Shown: positions 52,944 through 61,827, numbered from the stretch's first letter. The stretch: 64,000 nucleotides of DNA from Bacteroidota bacterium (GCA_016183765.1 JACPEA010000007.1:1-64000), one strand, 5' to 3'. Notes: generated from the sequence alone by a model not told the origin. Numbers and translations: made by a program.

Positions 52944-53074
52944 CAGCCCAAAGTTAGCAAAAACGCCCCAGTTAAACAACCAGCCCCGCCGATACTAACC
53001 TGCGATTGACCGGTTATTGCATGAAAGTGGACAGATTTGCAGGATTTGAACGGATGACCGAACTTGAACGGAAT

Positions 53075-53596
53075 ATGGTACAGTTTACAGCCATGATACA
53101 ACAATTTGGCGAGCAGGGTGAAAAGACAGGCTGGACCTATATTGCCATTCCTGTTGCTATTGCGGAACAATTGCAGCCGGGTAACCGTAAATCGTTTCGG
53201 GTAAAAGGCAAACTGGATGCGCATACCATTTCCGGCGTGGCATTGCTTCCGATGGGAGGGGGGAGTTTCATCCTTCCGTTGAATGGGCTTATGCGAAAAG
53301 CGGTTCGGAAGAGAAAGGGTGCGATGCTTACGGTCAGCTTATCCGTTGATAAACAGGAGCTGGCGATTCCGGCCGGGCTTCTGGAATGCCTGGCCGATGC
53401 ACCCGAAGCCCGGACTTTTTTTGAACAACTCAAGCCTTCGCACCGCAATTATTTCATCAAATGGATAGGAGGGGTGAAATCAGAAGCAGCTGTCGCCAAA
53501 CGTATGGCACAGGTGGTCAACGCCATGATCCGCAAGCAGGATTTTGTGACCATGATCCGCAGCCATCAGGCGGAGAAAGGCGGGGATGGATTCTGA
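53075..53596 (+). CDS. DUF1905 / YdeI-OmdA family protein
   Basis: A 173-residue cytoplasmic protein. The DUF1905 domain (VQFTAMIQQFGEQGEKTGWTYIAIPVAIAEQLQPGNRKSFRVKGKLDAHTISGVALLPMGGGSFILPLN, about residues 2-85) is followed by a bacteriocin-protection YdeI/OmdA-like helical domain (CLADAPEARTFFEQLKPSHRNYFIKWI, then EAAVAKRMAQVVNAMIRKQDF). The function is unknown; the name derives from E. coli YdeI. The start was placed at the ATG where family proteins begin; ATGs at 53021 and 53054 are alternatives. It is upstream of the TetR gene, with an operator between. Confidence 0.82.
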   Translation: MVQFTAMIQQFGEQGEKTGWTYIAIPVAIAEQLQPGNRKSFRVKGKLDAHTISGVALLPMGGGSFILPLNGLMRKAVRKRKGAMLTVSLSVDKQELAIPAGLLECLADAPEARTFFEQLKPSHRNYFIKWIGGVKSEAAVAKRMAQVVNAMIRKQDFVTMIRSHQAEKGGDGF

Positions 53597-53623
53597 AAGA
53601 TCCGGGGAGAAAAAAAACGCTTC

Positions 53624-53647
53624 AAAACTTACTGGTTAGTAAGTTTT
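53624..53647. promoter_or_regulatory. Operator upstream of the TetR-family gene
   Basis: AAAACTTACT, spacer GGTT, AGTAAGTTTT: a perfect 10-bp inverted repeat. It ends 15 bases before the GTG start of the regulator. The core ACTTACT-N4-AGTAAGT recurs at 54252-54269 downstream of the same gene. Confidence 0.8.
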
Positions 53648-53662
53648 TCTTAATTTCAGGCT

Positions 53663-54235
53663 GTGGCTCCCAGAAATCAGGATACCAAACAGGAAATACT
53701 CAGGATCGGGACGGACCTGATCAAACGCTATGGATACAATGCGTTCAGTTATGCCGATATTTCGAAAGTCCTCCAGATGAAGAATGCCGCTGTGCATTAT
53801 CATTTCCGTGGAAAGGAAGACCTATTGGCAGCTATACTTGACCAGTACCTGGATGATTATATCCAGATGGGAAAACAACTGCAGGTATTGCGTTTGACTG
53901 CTTTACAGAAACTGGATCAATTCATTGAACGCTACTCTGTACTGGTAGATTCCAACTGTATCTGCATCATTGGTTCTGTGGCGTCGGACTACAATACATT
54001 ACCCGAGTCGGTTAAGACCCGGGTCACCGAACTGATCGAACTGGTATTGGGCCTGGTGGAAAAGACCCTGCTGGAAGGAAAGAAAAAAGGTGAATTCCAT
54101 TTTACTGTCCCTGCCAGAACCCAGGCGCTACTGATCATGACCAATCTGGCGGCCGGTGTACAGCTGGCAAGAATATCCGGTAAACAGGATTATGTGAAAA
54201 TACGCAAAGCGTTGCTCGGGCAGGTGAAAGGCTGA
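53663..54235 (+). CDS. TetR/AcrR-family transcriptional regulator
   Basis: A 190-residue repressor. The N-terminal helix-turn-helix (residues about 8-55) reads DTKQEILRIGTDLIKRYGYNAFSYADISKVLQMKNAAVHYHFRGKEDLLAAIL, a clear TetR domain. The C-terminal part resembles the TetR_C ligand domain (FIERYSVLVDSNCICIIGSVASDYNTLPESVKTRVTELIELVLG). The start is GTG at 53663, since no ATG precedes the conserved N-terminus. Matched operators lie on both sides, upstream of itself and upstream of the next gene, so autoregulation plus control of the next gene is likely. Ligand unknown. Confidence 0.93.
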   Translation: MAPRNQDTKQEILRIGTDLIKRYGYNAFSYADISKVLQMKNAAVHYHFRGKEDLLAAILDQYLDDYIQMGKQLQVLRLTALQKLDQFIERYSVLVDSNCICIIGSVASDYNTLPESVKTRVTELIELVLGLVEKTLLEGKKKGEFHFTVPARTQALLIMTNLAAGVQLARISGKQDYVKIRKALLGQVKG

Positions 54236-54251
54236 TTTTTTTATCTTAAAA

Positions 54252-54269
54252 ACTTACTTATTAGTAAGT
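54252..54269. promoter_or_regulatory. Second TetR operator, upstream of the secreted hypothetical protein
   Basis: ACTTACT, spacer TATT, AGTAAGT. The 7-bp arms and 4-base spacing match the site at 53624-53647. It lies 30 bases before the ATG at 54300, where a repressor would block transcription. Confidence 0.75.
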
Positions 54270-54299
54270 AAATATCATCAAACCAATAAAACACATACT

Positions 54300-54866
54300 A
54301 TGAAACAAATGATCGTTTCTCTACTATTAGTGGCTGCCGGACTGCCATTGGGAACAACGGCACAGTCGGTCACTGAATTCCGGAAAGGAACTGTACAAAA
54401 GGCCGACCAGGAAATGCTGGACGGTACCATCCGCGACCAGACCGCTAAAAAAGGCAATATCCTTTTTCAATCATCCACCGGAAAGAAAACAGTATACTCA
54501 CCCGCCGAGATCGCAGGTTTTACCTTGAATGGCAGCAATTATATCTCTTATGCCAGTGACTTTTATAAAGTGCTGGTGGCACCAGGTAAAGCCGGTTTAT
54601 ACCAGCGTGTAACGGATAACAGCGGAAAAATGCTGTACAATGGTGCAGAAGTGATCAGTGTTACCACGGCAGAAGGGAAAGCGGGCGATTATTATATCCA
54701 GTTGCAGGCAGACGGCAAGTGGGTCCGTATTACCCAGAAAGATTTTGAGGCCACAGTTTCCAGCCTGTTCGCCGGTTGCTCCGTAGTGGTGGATGCGGTG
54801 AAGAACAAACAATCCGATTTTGCCAGCTTGTCCAGGCTGGTAGAACAATATAATACCTGTAAATAA
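54300..54866 (+). CDS. Secreted hypothetical protein under probable TetR control
   Basis: A 188-residue protein with a signal peptide (MKQMIVSLLLVAAGLPLGTTAQ). The mature part begins VTEFRKGTVQKADQEMLDGTIRDQTAKKGNILFQSSTGKKTVYSPAEIAGFTLNGSNYISYASDF and contains beta-rich segments, ending near a Cys (NTCK). I do not recognise a named family, though similar small secreted proteins are seen in Bacteroidota. The operator just upstream suggests that it is the main target of the adjacent repressor. Confidence 0.7.
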   Translation: MKQMIVSLLLVAAGLPLGTTAQSVTEFRKGTVQKADQEMLDGTIRDQTAKKGNILFQSSTGKKTVYSPAEIAGFTLNGSNYISYASDFYKVLVAPGKAGLYQRVTDNSGKMLYNGAEVISVTTAEGKAGDYYIQLQADGKWVRITQKDFEATVSSLFAGCSVVVDAVKNKQSDFASLSRLVEQYNTCK

Positions 54867-54903
54867 CAGGGTAGCTGATGACTGAATGAGAAAATCTGGA
54901 ACA

Positions 54904-54933
54904 GCAAAGGCATCCTTTACGGGATGCCTTTGC
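54904..54933. terminator. Terminator-like hairpin between convergent genes
   Basis: Perfect 12-bp stem GCAAAGGCATCC / GGATGCCTTTGC with a 6-base loop. It lies between the secreted protein gene and the convergent NIPSNAP gene. The following bases are only moderately T-rich. Confidence 0.65.
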
Positions 54934-54961
54934 TTATGATCAATGGATAGATAGTATCAGA

Positions 54962-55750
54962 TCAGAGTTCAGAGAATGCTGCAGGGTTCAGTAAGATCGT
55001 TTCATTCCTGGCAACGGTATTCAGGTATTCGGGCATCACTTTCAGTTTGGTCCATTCAGGTGAAGAACCGAATGCTTTCCAGTGCTCATCCCTGTCGGCC
55101 ATATTGTTGAAACTGGTCATATACATCAGGTTGGGCATACGGCTGCCGGCAATCACTTCTGCATAAAACACTGCATTGAAATTCAGGCGGCTGAACAGGG
55201 CTATTTCGCCACCCTCATTGAACATTTTTACTTTCTGACGGTATAATCTTTCCGTACCACCCTCATAACTCCGCAGTTCATAGACCCGGTCTGTTTTATT
55301 GCCGCTGAGGGCAGGTTCCTTATATGTGGTCATCAATGGGAAAGCTTTTAATACAATGGTTTCAATGCGTTTGTACAAAACCTCGTTGTATGCGGCGTTC
55401 CAGTAGGCATCGCCGTCTTTTTGCAACTGGACATCTTTAACCAGCAGGTCTTCCAGCGTGCTCACCTGGTTCAGTGAAGGCAACGGAATGAACACGAAGA
55501 TTCTTTTTTCTGTGGCCGTATCGTTGCCTACAGGATGGTAAACGCCTACTTTCTTTACACCCGCCCTGTGTAAGGCAGGCAGGTATGCATTTTTTAAAAA
55601 AGCATCTACCTGTTGTACCTGGTCATTACCGGACAGGCGGTAAACTTTGATCTCATAATAATCTCTTTTTTCGGCTTTGGATTTTTGGGCAACTAAATTT
55701 CCCTGGAACATTCCTGCGATGAGTAACAGGAGATAAACGACTTTTTTCAT
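54962..55750 (-). CDS. NIPSNAP-family protein, secreted
   Basis: A 262-residue protein with a signal peptide (MKKVVYLLLLIAGMFQGNLVAQ). Two NIPSNAP-like domains follow: one in the first half (YYEIKVYRLSGNDQVQQVDAFLKNAYLPALHRAGVKKVGVYHPVG) and one in the second (VYELRSYEGGTERLYRQKVKMFNEGGEIALFSRLNFNAVFYAEVIAGSRMPNLMYMTSFNNMADRDEHWKAF). The family is of ferredoxin-like dimeric folds with unknown function in bacteria. It starts 22 bases after an M20 peptidase ends on the same strand and may be co-transcribed with it. Confidence 0.88.
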   Translation of the reverse strand: MKKVVYLLLLIAGMFQGNLVAQKSKAEKRDYYEIKVYRLSGNDQVQQVDAFLKNAYLPALHRAGVKKVGVYHPVGNDTATEKRIFVFIPLPSLNQVSTLEDLLVKDVQLQKDGDAYWNAAYNEVLYKRIETIVLKAFPLMTTYKEPALSGNKTDRVYELRSYEGGTERLYRQKVKMFNEGGEIALFSRLNFNAVFYAEVIAGSRMPNLMYMTSFNNMADRDEHWKAFGSSPEWTKLKVMPEYLNTVARNETILLNPAAFSEL

Positions 55751-55772
55751 GGTGTTGTTGATGTTTATTGGA

Positions 55773-57074
55773 TTAATAATCAGTATGGGTTAAACGATAG
55801 ATCAGCAAAGCGGCTCTCTGTATCAGGAAAGGGAACTCTTTCAGGTTAATGGTTTCTCCCGGCGCATGTGCCCCGCGGCCCGAAGCGCCCAGTCCATCGA
55901 TACTTCCCTTCATATACCTGGCCACATACGAAATGTCTCCGGCGCCCCTTGAACCCGGATCACCGGCTTTGGTGGGGCCCAATCCCATGGCTTTGGTAAC
56001 CCCGCTGACCAGATCCAGTAACCTGGCATTGCCTTCGGTAGGTTCCATGGCCGGAATACCATCCTGGAATTTGATCACGGCTTTGCTGCCATTCAGGTTC
56101 CTGGCAACGATCTGGCGCATTTTCTCCCGGGCTGCTTCTTTCTGTGCTTCGGTCAGAAAACGGAGATCACCTGTAACCACGGTTTGTGGCGAAATAATAT
56201 TGGTTTTTCCCAGCGCTTCCCCTCGTGCTTTGGCCTCTTCGTATACCATTTCAGATCCGCCCAGTATGAGGCCGGGATTGAAACTGAGGTATTTTTCTGT
56301 ACTCAGTTCTTCGCGGAAACTGTTCAGGATGCGGGCCGCTTCATAAATGGCCCCATAACCGGCCCCCTTACTGAATACACCGGAGGAATGACCTGTTTTA
56401 CCGGTTACCTGCAATTGCCAGCCGCTGCTACCCCTGCGGGCAGTAGCAATGGAATTGAGTCCGTTGGCGCCTTCAAATGCCAGTGCTACCTCACAGGTCT
56501 TGGCGCGTTCTATAAAATCTTTCCGGCTAATACTGGTGGGTTGTCCCGATCTTTCCTCATCACCCGTAAAATAAACAACGATCTGTGTGTCGTCCAGTAA
56601 GCCCATGGATTGTAAAGCCTGTAAGGCCATCACTACAACCACATCACCGCCTTTCATATCATTCACACCCTGACCGGTTGCAGTAGAGTCATTTAAACGC
56701 TGATAAGGAGAAAATGGCATATCGGGTTCAAAAACAGTATCCAGGTGACCGATCAGGAAAATCTTCTTCCCCTTTTTCCCCTTGCGGGTAGCAACCAGGT
56801 GCCCCGCTCTTTTCAGCGAGTCGGGCAGGTTGATCCATTCGGTGCTGAAACCAGCTTTGACAAACTCTTTGGCAAAAACATCTCCTACCTGCCGTACACC
56901 GGCCCTGTTTAAAGTGCCGCTGTTGATGTTCACTACATCGGCGAGCAATTTTTCCGCATCAGGCATGTGTAGGTTAATATGACTGATGATTTTTTTTTCG
57001 GCGTCGGAGAGGGGCTGCGAAAAAATTTGGTTGCACAGAAGCAACGCCAGAACAAAGGCTGGTATCTTTCTCAT
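55773..57074 (-). CDS. M20-family metallopeptidase (carboxypeptidase type), secreted
   Basis: A 433-residue zinc peptidase with a signal peptide (MRKIPAFVLALLLCNQIFSQ). Metal ligands are recognisable in GHLDTVF (His and Asp), GVNDMKGG (Asp), and GDEERSGQ (the Glu-Glu pair). A dimerisation insert follows, and the C-terminal histidine lies in GASGRGAHAPGETINL. It resembles glutamate carboxypeptidase and dipeptidase groups. The start was set at the ATG at 57074, so that the signal peptide comes first. It lies upstream of the NIPSNAP gene. Confidence 0.9.
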   Translation of the reverse strand: MRKIPAFVLALLLCNQIFSQPLSDAEKKIISHINLHMPDAEKLLADVVNINSGTLNRAGVRQVGDVFAKEFVKAGFSTEWINLPDSLKRAGHLVATRKGKKGKKIFLIGHLDTVFEPDMPFSPYQRLNDSTATGQGVNDMKGGDVVVVMALQALQSMGLLDDTQIVVYFTGDEERSGQPTSISRKDFIERAKTCEVALAFEGANGLNSIATARRGSSGWQLQVTGKTGHSSGVFSKGAGYGAIYEAARILNSFREELSTEKYLSFNPGLILGGSEMVYEEAKARGEALGKTNIISPQTVVTGDLRFLTEAQKEAAREKMRQIVARNLNGSKAVIKFQDGIPAMEPTEGNARLLDLVSGVTKAMGLGPTKAGDPGSRGAGDISYVARYMKGSIDGLGASGRGAHAPGETINLKEFPFLIQRAALLIYRLTHTDY

Positions 57075-57328
57075 GAAGCATTCATTGAATTCCGCCAAGT
57101 TAAGTAACAAAATCCTGTGTTACACAGGTATATGGGCAAAACTTGGTTTTTTTTGAAAAACAAACAGTTGTAAGCAAAATGTCTGTCATGTCAAAAAACG
57201 CGAAATATAAATGGGCTTGAAAAATTTCTTTAACAAATTCTTTGCGCAGCTTAGTATGGTTGTTGCATGGTTTTCCAGGATCCAAACGGTAACCACTATG
57301 GGCGAATGTTACTTTAAAAACTAAGCAC

Positions 57329-58195
57329 ATGAAAAAACACATCTTCACAGCCGCTATGGTGGTTGTTGCTGCATCGCTCCTGATGACAGCCTGTAATAAA
57401 AGTACTTCTTCGGAAGTGAACATGAGAGGCAAGGAACAGCTATCCCTGTACCTGACGGATGGTCCCGGTTTCTTTGACAATGTGTACATCGATATCCGCT
57501 CGGTAAAGGTATTGGTAGATACCAGCAGTGATACCCGCAGGCACGATGACGATGATTGGGACAGGAGAGGGGACGATGACCACAGAAAAGATTCTTCGTT
57601 TGTTTGGGAAGACCTGGGTATTGCCGCTGGTGTATATGATATCCTGAAATTCCGTAACGGCGCCGATACCATACTGGCCAATGCCGCTATCACCAAGGGT
57701 TCTATCCGGTTGATCAAGATTGAATTGGGTACCAACAATTCGGTCGTAAAAGACAGTGTTACCTATCCGCTGGCAGTGCCGCCGAATGACAAAGGATATG
57801 TTCTCATCAAATTAAAAGGAAATGAGTGCGAAGAACATGCTCCCGGTAAAAAACGCCTCTGGCTCGATTTTGATGTAAGCCGTTCCATCGTACAGGATAA
57901 TAACCGGTTCGTCCTGAAACCCGTGTTCCACTTCTTTGCGGTCAATACTTCCGCAAGCGTGGCAGGCAGGGTTGGACCTAAAGAAGCGTATCCGGTATTA
58001 ACCTTATTTAACCAGACCGATACCGCGTATGCACTGCCTAACAAAGAAGGCTACTTTAAGATGCGTGGCCTGAAAGCAGGCACCTATTCCCTGTATGTAA
58101 ATGCTTCTAATGGATACATTGATACAACGATCAGCAATATCAGTGTCAAAGTAACAGGAGAAACCTCTGTTGGAATCATCACTCTCAGAAAATAA
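57329..58195 (+). CDS. DUF4382 lipoprotein
   Basis: A 288-residue lipoprotein: signal peptide MKKHIFTAAMVVVAASLLMTAC with lipobox Cys22. The DUF4382 domain (about residues 35-205: LSLYLTDGPGFFDNVYIDIRSVKVLVD, DILKFRNGADTILANAAITKGSIRLIKIELG) is followed by a small carboxypeptidase-regulatory-like beta domain (SVAGRVGPKEAYPVLTLFNQTDTAYALPNKEGYFKMRGLKAGTYSLYV). A segment at about residues 72-98 is packed with Asp, His and Arg (RRHDDDDWDRRGDDDHRKD). Function unknown; probably surface-exposed. A terminator follows. Confidence 0.88.
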   Translation: MKKHIFTAAMVVVAASLLMTACNKSTSSEVNMRGKEQLSLYLTDGPGFFDNVYIDIRSVKVLVDTSSDTRRHDDDDWDRRGDDDHRKDSSFVWEDLGIAAGVYDILKFRNGADTILANAAITKGSIRLIKIELGTNNSVVKDSVTYPLAVPPNDKGYVLIKLKGNECEEHAPGKKRLWLDFDVSRSIVQDNNRFVLKPVFHFFAVNTSASVAGRVGPKEAYPVLTLFNQTDTAYALPNKEGYFKMRGLKAGTYSLYVNASNGYIDTTISNISVKVTGETSVGIITLRK

Positions 58196-58214
58196 GTAAA
58201 GCAAACAACCAACC

Positions 58215-58241
58215 GGGGGAGCAGCGATGCTCCCCTTTTTT
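58215..58241 (+). terminator. Terminator after the DUF4382 gene
   Basis: GGGGAGCA / TGCTCCCC (58216-58223 with 58228-58235) with a 4-base loop, followed by six T. Confidence 0.85.
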
Positions 58242-58269
58242 ATGCGTGGGATTCTTTGTACATTACCTG

Positions 58270-59328
58270 ATGCAAAACAATAGCTTCCTTTTGTATGGGG
58301 CCAATGGATATACCGGCCGGCTGATAGCCGGTCTGGCCGCCAGTTACGGACTTTCCCCGATACTTGCCGGGCGCAATAAAGAAGCGCTGCAACAATTATC
58401 AGGAACGCTGGGATATCCTTACCAGGTAATCGACCTGGCAGATACGGCTGCCTTGCAGCAGGTTTTGCAGGAGGTTTCGGTTGTGTTGCATGCTGCCGGC
58501 CCTTTTCAGTTCACTGCCCGTAAAATGATGGAAGCCTGCCTGGTCACACATACCCATTACCTGGATATCACCGGTGAGATCGCCGTATTCGAGATGGCCA
58601 AACAGTTGGATGCCCGGGCAAAAGATGCAGGTATCATGCTGATGCCCGGCGTAGGTTTTGATGTGGTGCCTACCGATTGTACAGCCCTGTATGTAAAAAA
58701 TCAATTACCTGATGCCACACAGTTGAAACTGGCTTTTGCCATGTTGGGCGGTAAACTCTCACACGGAACCGCTACCACCATGGCGGAAGGTCTGGGCGAA
58801 GGAGGGGCTGTGAGGGAGAATGGCAGGATCATTAGAAAACCATTGGGACATAAGGGTGAATGGATCGACTTTGGTGAAAAGAAACTGTTTGTGATGACAA
58901 TACCCTGGGGAGATATTTCAACGGCTTATACCACCACCGGTATCCCCAATATTGAAACGTACACAGCCGTGGCTCCAAAAACATTCCGGCTGCTGAAGTG
59001 GCAATCACTCTATAATTGGATACTACGCAGTTCCTTTGTTCGCAACCTTGCCAAAAAGAGGATCAGAAAACAACCGGCAGGACCTTCCGATACCATGCGC
59101 GCCAAAGCGGTTAGCCTGGTCTGGGGTGAAGCCAGGAATAACGCCGGTGAAACCCGCACCGTTCGTATGCGCTGCCCGGAAGGGTACACATTGACCGCCA
59201 CCAGCAGCCTGCTGATCGTCCGGAAAGTGCTGGCAGGAAACCTGAAAATAGGTTACCAGACACCTGCCGGAGCTTATGGTGCCGATCTTATCCTGGAAGT
59301 ACCCGGGGTAAGCAGGGAACAGGTGTAA
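58270..59328 (+). CDS. Saccharopine-dehydrogenase-like NAD(P)-binding protein
   Basis: A 352-residue protein. The N-terminal Rossmann fold (SFLLYGANGYTGRLIAGLAASYGLSPILAGRN) and the segment VLHAAGPFQFTARKMMEACLVTHTHYLDITGEIAVFE match the saccharopine dehydrogenase NADP-binding family, including trans-acting enoyl reductases. A GVGFDVVPTDCTALYVKNQL stretch follows. The substrate is unknown, since no lysine or polyketide genes are nearby. The start was set at the ATG at 58270, because the longer reading begins with GTG and adds an unrelated-looking octapeptide. Confidence 0.87.
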   Translation: MQNNSFLLYGANGYTGRLIAGLAASYGLSPILAGRNKEALQQLSGTLGYPYQVIDLADTAALQQVLQEVSVVLHAAGPFQFTARKMMEACLVTHTHYLDITGEIAVFEMAKQLDARAKDAGIMLMPGVGFDVVPTDCTALYVKNQLPDATQLKLAFAMLGGKLSHGTATTMAEGLGEGGAVRENGRIIRKPLGHKGEWIDFGEKKLFVMTIPWGDISTAYTTTGIPNIETYTAVAPKTFRLLKWQSLYNWILRSSFVRNLAKKRIRKQPAGPSDTMRAKAVSLVWGEARNNAGETRTVRMRCPEGYTLTATSSLLIVRKVLAGNLKIGYQTPAGAYGADLILEVPGVSREQV

Positions 59329-59335
59329 ATTCTCT

Positions 59336-59343
59336 TATATTTG
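59336..59343 (+). promoter_or_regulatory. -7 element for the TetA-like exporter gene
   Basis: TATATTTG fits TAnnTTTG and lies 36 bases before the ATG at 59380, giving a leader of about 30 bases. Confidence 0.6.
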
Positions 59344-59379
59344 TTGCCTTTTATTTTACACGCGTTTTAATTTTAATAC

Positions 59380-60600
59380 ATGGCAATGAACCGGAAAGCG
59401 GCAATGGGTTTTATTTTTATCACATTGCTGATAGATGTTACCGGTTTTGGTGTTATCATCCCGGTAATGCCCAAACTGATTGAACAGTTGCTGGGAGTGG
59501 ATGATATCAGTAAAGCCTCGCAATACGGCGGCTGGCTCACATTTGCCTATGCCTTCATGCAGTTTATTTTTGCCCCGGTGCTGGGTAACCTGAGCGATAA
59601 ATATGGAAGGCGTCCTGTGCTGTTATTTTCCCTGTTTGGTTTTGGTATCGATTACCTGTTGCTTTCTTTCGCTCCTACCATTGCCTGGTTATTCCTGGGG
59701 CGTTTGATCGCCGGTGTTACCGGGGCCAGTTTTACTACGGCATCTGCTTATATAGCCGATATCAGTACACCAGAGAACCGAGCGCAGAATTTCGGTATGA
59801 TCGGCGCTGCTTTTGGACTGGGTTTCATAATCGGCCCGCTCCTGGGTGGTTTACTGGGTGAGCTGGGCCCCCGTGTTCCCTTTATAGTGGCTGCCTGCCT
59901 GGCTTTGCTGAACTGGTTATATGGTTATTTCGTTTTGCCCGAATCGCTCGATAAAGAACACCGCAGGCCTTTTGAATGGCGAAGGGCCAACCCGCTGGGA
60001 TCGCTGTTACAATTGCGCAAATACCCCGCTGTAGGTGGTTTGGTCGGCTCCTTTGTGCTGATTTATCTTGCGGCACATGCTGTACAGAGTAACTGGAGCT
60101 TTTTTAATATTGAAAGATTCAAATGGACGCCCAAAATGATCGGTATCTCCCTGGGTGCGATCGGGGTGCTGGTGGGAGCAGTGCAGGGCGGACTGGTACG
60201 CGTAGTCAACCCCCGGTTAGGCAATGAAAGAAGTGTGTACATCGGTTTGGGATTGTATGCACTGGGACTGCTCCTGTTTGCTTTTGCTTCAGAAAGCTGG
60301 ATGATGTTCGTGTTCCTGATACCGTATTGCCTGGGAGGTATAGCGGGGCCGGCTTTGCAATCCATCATTTCTGGACATGTGCCACCGAATGAACAGGGCG
60401 AGTTACAAGGGGCTTTGACCAGCCTGATGAGCGCCACTTCTATCGTTGGGCCGCTGATGATGACCAATCTGTTCGCTTATTTTACCCATAAAGAAGCGCC
60501 CGTTTATTTTCCGGGAGCATCCTTTTTATTGGGCGCTGTTTTTATGCTGGCCAGCGCCATCTGGGCATATGTTGTGCTTCGCCGGGACCATATAAAATGA
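59380..60600 (+). CDS. MFS transporter of the TCR/TetA type
   Basis: A 406-residue inner-membrane antiporter with 12 segments. It opens [27 protein letters not shown] and has the motif A loop [31 protein letters not shown], then [62 protein letters not shown], the TCR-family signature. Chromosomal TetA-like MFS genes without a neighbouring tetR, as here, are common in Bacteroidota and are not by themselves evidence of tetracycline resistance. Confidence 0.92.
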   Translation: MAMNRKAAMGFIFITLLIDVTGFGVIIPVMPKLIEQLLGVDDISKASQYGGWLTFAYAFMQFIFAPVLGNLSDKYGRRPVLLFSLFGFGIDYLLLSFAPTIAWLFLGRLIAGVTGASFTTASAYIADISTPENRAQNFGMIGAAFGLGFIIGPLLGGLLGELGPRVPFIVAACLALLNWLYGYFVLPESLDKEHRRPFEWRRANPLGSLLQLRKYPAVGGLVGSFVLIYLAAHAVQSNWSFFNIERFKWTPKMIGISLGAIGVLVGAVQGGLVRVVNPRLGNERSVYIGLGLYALGLLLFAFASESWMMFVFLIPYCLGGIAGPALQSIISGHVPPNEQGELQGALTSLMSATSIVGPLMMTNLFAYFTHKEAPVYFPGASFLLGAVFMLASAIWAYVVLRRDHIK

Positions 60601-60627
60601 ACTGTCCCTGGCAGCGTCGTGTAACGG

Positions 60628-61218
60628 TCATGCATTAGCCCGTGCTGTAAAGTGATACCTGATGCGGATGATCATGGCCGCCAGGATCAGCAGCAGGCAA
60701 AATTCAGAGAAGAACTTTTCTGCATCCAGCCAGTCAGTGGGCCTGTCTTTTAATAAAGGATCCATCAGTAAGCCGTGAAACAGGAACAATAAGGCCGTGG
60801 CATATGAAACCAGGTGAATGTTCTTCCATAACCGGAAGCCCAGTTTTTTTTTGACGATTTTCTGCGTGGTGATGATGATGATCAGTAAAGCATAAAAACT
60901 GATCGTACCCAGCATAACGATATTGCTTTGTTTGGGAGCAGCTACGGGCCAGAGGATATCGCGTAAGGTAAAAGTCTGTTCTTTATCCGCCAACAGGAAT
61001 AAGGGGTGCAATACCACAAAGAACAAAGCAATATAAGCTGTCCAATTATGCAGACGATCTATATTGATCTGTTGTATAACGGGCGGGATTTTTTTCCAGT
61101 ACACAGAACGCTTGTAAGCGGTACTCAGTAACATACCTAGCAGAAAATTGAAGCTGAGCAGCGCTGTGGCGCAGAGTCCGAGCGCACCGGATATGTCTAA
61201 ATAGGAGATGCCAAACAT
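60628..61218 (-). CDS. Ferric-reductase-like (YedZ/MsrQ-type) transmembrane protein
   Basis: A 196-residue membrane protein with about six segments and heme-ligand-type histidines: LHNWTAYIALFFVVLHPLFLL in one helix pair and WKNIHLVSYATALLFLFHGLLMD in another. The layout matches the ferric reductase-like transmembrane component family. No partner oxidoreductase (for example MsrP) is next to it, so the electron acceptor is unknown. Convergent to the TetA-like gene; the 242 bases upstream before cspA hold no other gene. Confidence 0.85.
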   Translation of the reverse strand: MFGISYLDISGALGLCATALLSFNFLLGMLLSTAYKRSVYWKKIPPVIQQINIDRLHNWTAYIALFFVVLHPLFLLADKEQTFTLRDILWPVAAPKQSNIVMLGTISFYALLIIIITTQKIVKKKLGFRLWKNIHLVSYATALLFLFHGLLMDPLLKDRPTDWLDAEKFFSEFCLLLILAAMIIRIRYHFTARANA

Positions 61219-61424
61219 CAGATCGATTCAATTTACAGGTTAGGAAAAACGGTTACATTGCTTGCTAAGATAAGTCAGCTCTTGTATTCTGCAGGTTACC
61301 CGCTTATTTGTTATATGAGCGGATGAATCACTGTTGCATACGGGTATCAGGCTGTAATACAGTGTATTGGCTGTTATTTAACAGTTCAGGAACATATTTA
61401 TTAGGCGGTGAAGCTATTTAGGAT

Positions 61425-61432
61425 TACCTTTG
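61425..61432 (+). promoter_or_regulatory. -7 element for cspA
   Basis: TACCTTTG fits TAnnTTTG. The leader to the ATG at 61461 would be about 20 bases, shorter than the long thermosensing leaders of E. coli cspA. Confidence 0.5.
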
Positions 61433-61460
61433 CCGCCATTAATTATTTACAATTTTACAA

Positions 61461-61664
61461 ATGGACACACAAATCACAGGAACTGTAAAGTTCTTTAACG
61501 AAGAAAAAGGTTTTGGATTTATTAAGCATGATAACTCCAGCAAAGAAACTTTCGTACATGCCAACGGCCTGATCGATCAGATCGAAGCAAATGACAAAGT
61601 CATTTTTGATGTACAGGAAGGACGTAAAGGCTTGAACGCCGTTAACGTTAAGCGTTTAAGTTAA
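61461..61664 (+). CDS. cspA: Cold-shock domain protein
   Basis: A 67-residue single-domain RNA-binding protein that melts mRNA structure. TGTVKFFNEEKGFGFIKHD carries RNP1 (KGFGFI), and ETFVHANGL carries the RNP2-like site, with Ala-Asn where VHVS is usual. Length matches CspA-type proteins. It is a single-gene unit with its own promoter box and a strong terminator. Confidence 0.95.
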   Translation: MDTQITGTVKFFNEEKGFGFIKHDNSSKETFVHANGLIDQIEANDKVIFDVQEGRKGLNAVNVKRLS

Positions 61665-61688
61665 CTCTGAACTTTCTTAACCTATCAT

Positions 61689-61720
61689 AGGCCACTCCGC
61701 TCAGCGAAGTGGCCTTTTTA
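61689..61720 (+). terminator. Terminator after cspA
   Basis: AGGCCACT / AGTGGCCT (61689-61696 with 61708-61715) with a paired inner CGC/GCG, followed by TTTTT. Confidence 0.9.
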
Positions 61721-61801
61721 TTATGCGCATAGGGATGTCGGCCATTGAAAAAGCTGTACAACTATGCGAGTGTCAGTTCTGTACAGTAACCGCCTTATCA
61801 T

Positions 61802-61809
61802 TATCTTTG
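61802..61809 (+). promoter_or_regulatory. -7 element for punA
   Basis: TATCTTTG fits TAnnTTTG and lies 18 bases before the ATG at 61828. Confidence 0.6.
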
Positions 61810-61827
61810 CCAACTAATTTTTAGCAT

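Noticed and set aside
59380..60600. Reading the TetA-like MFS gene as a tetracycline resistance gene
   Set aside because: Only family-level similarity is visible, no tetR is adjacent, and chromosomal TCR-type exporters of unknown substrate are widespread.
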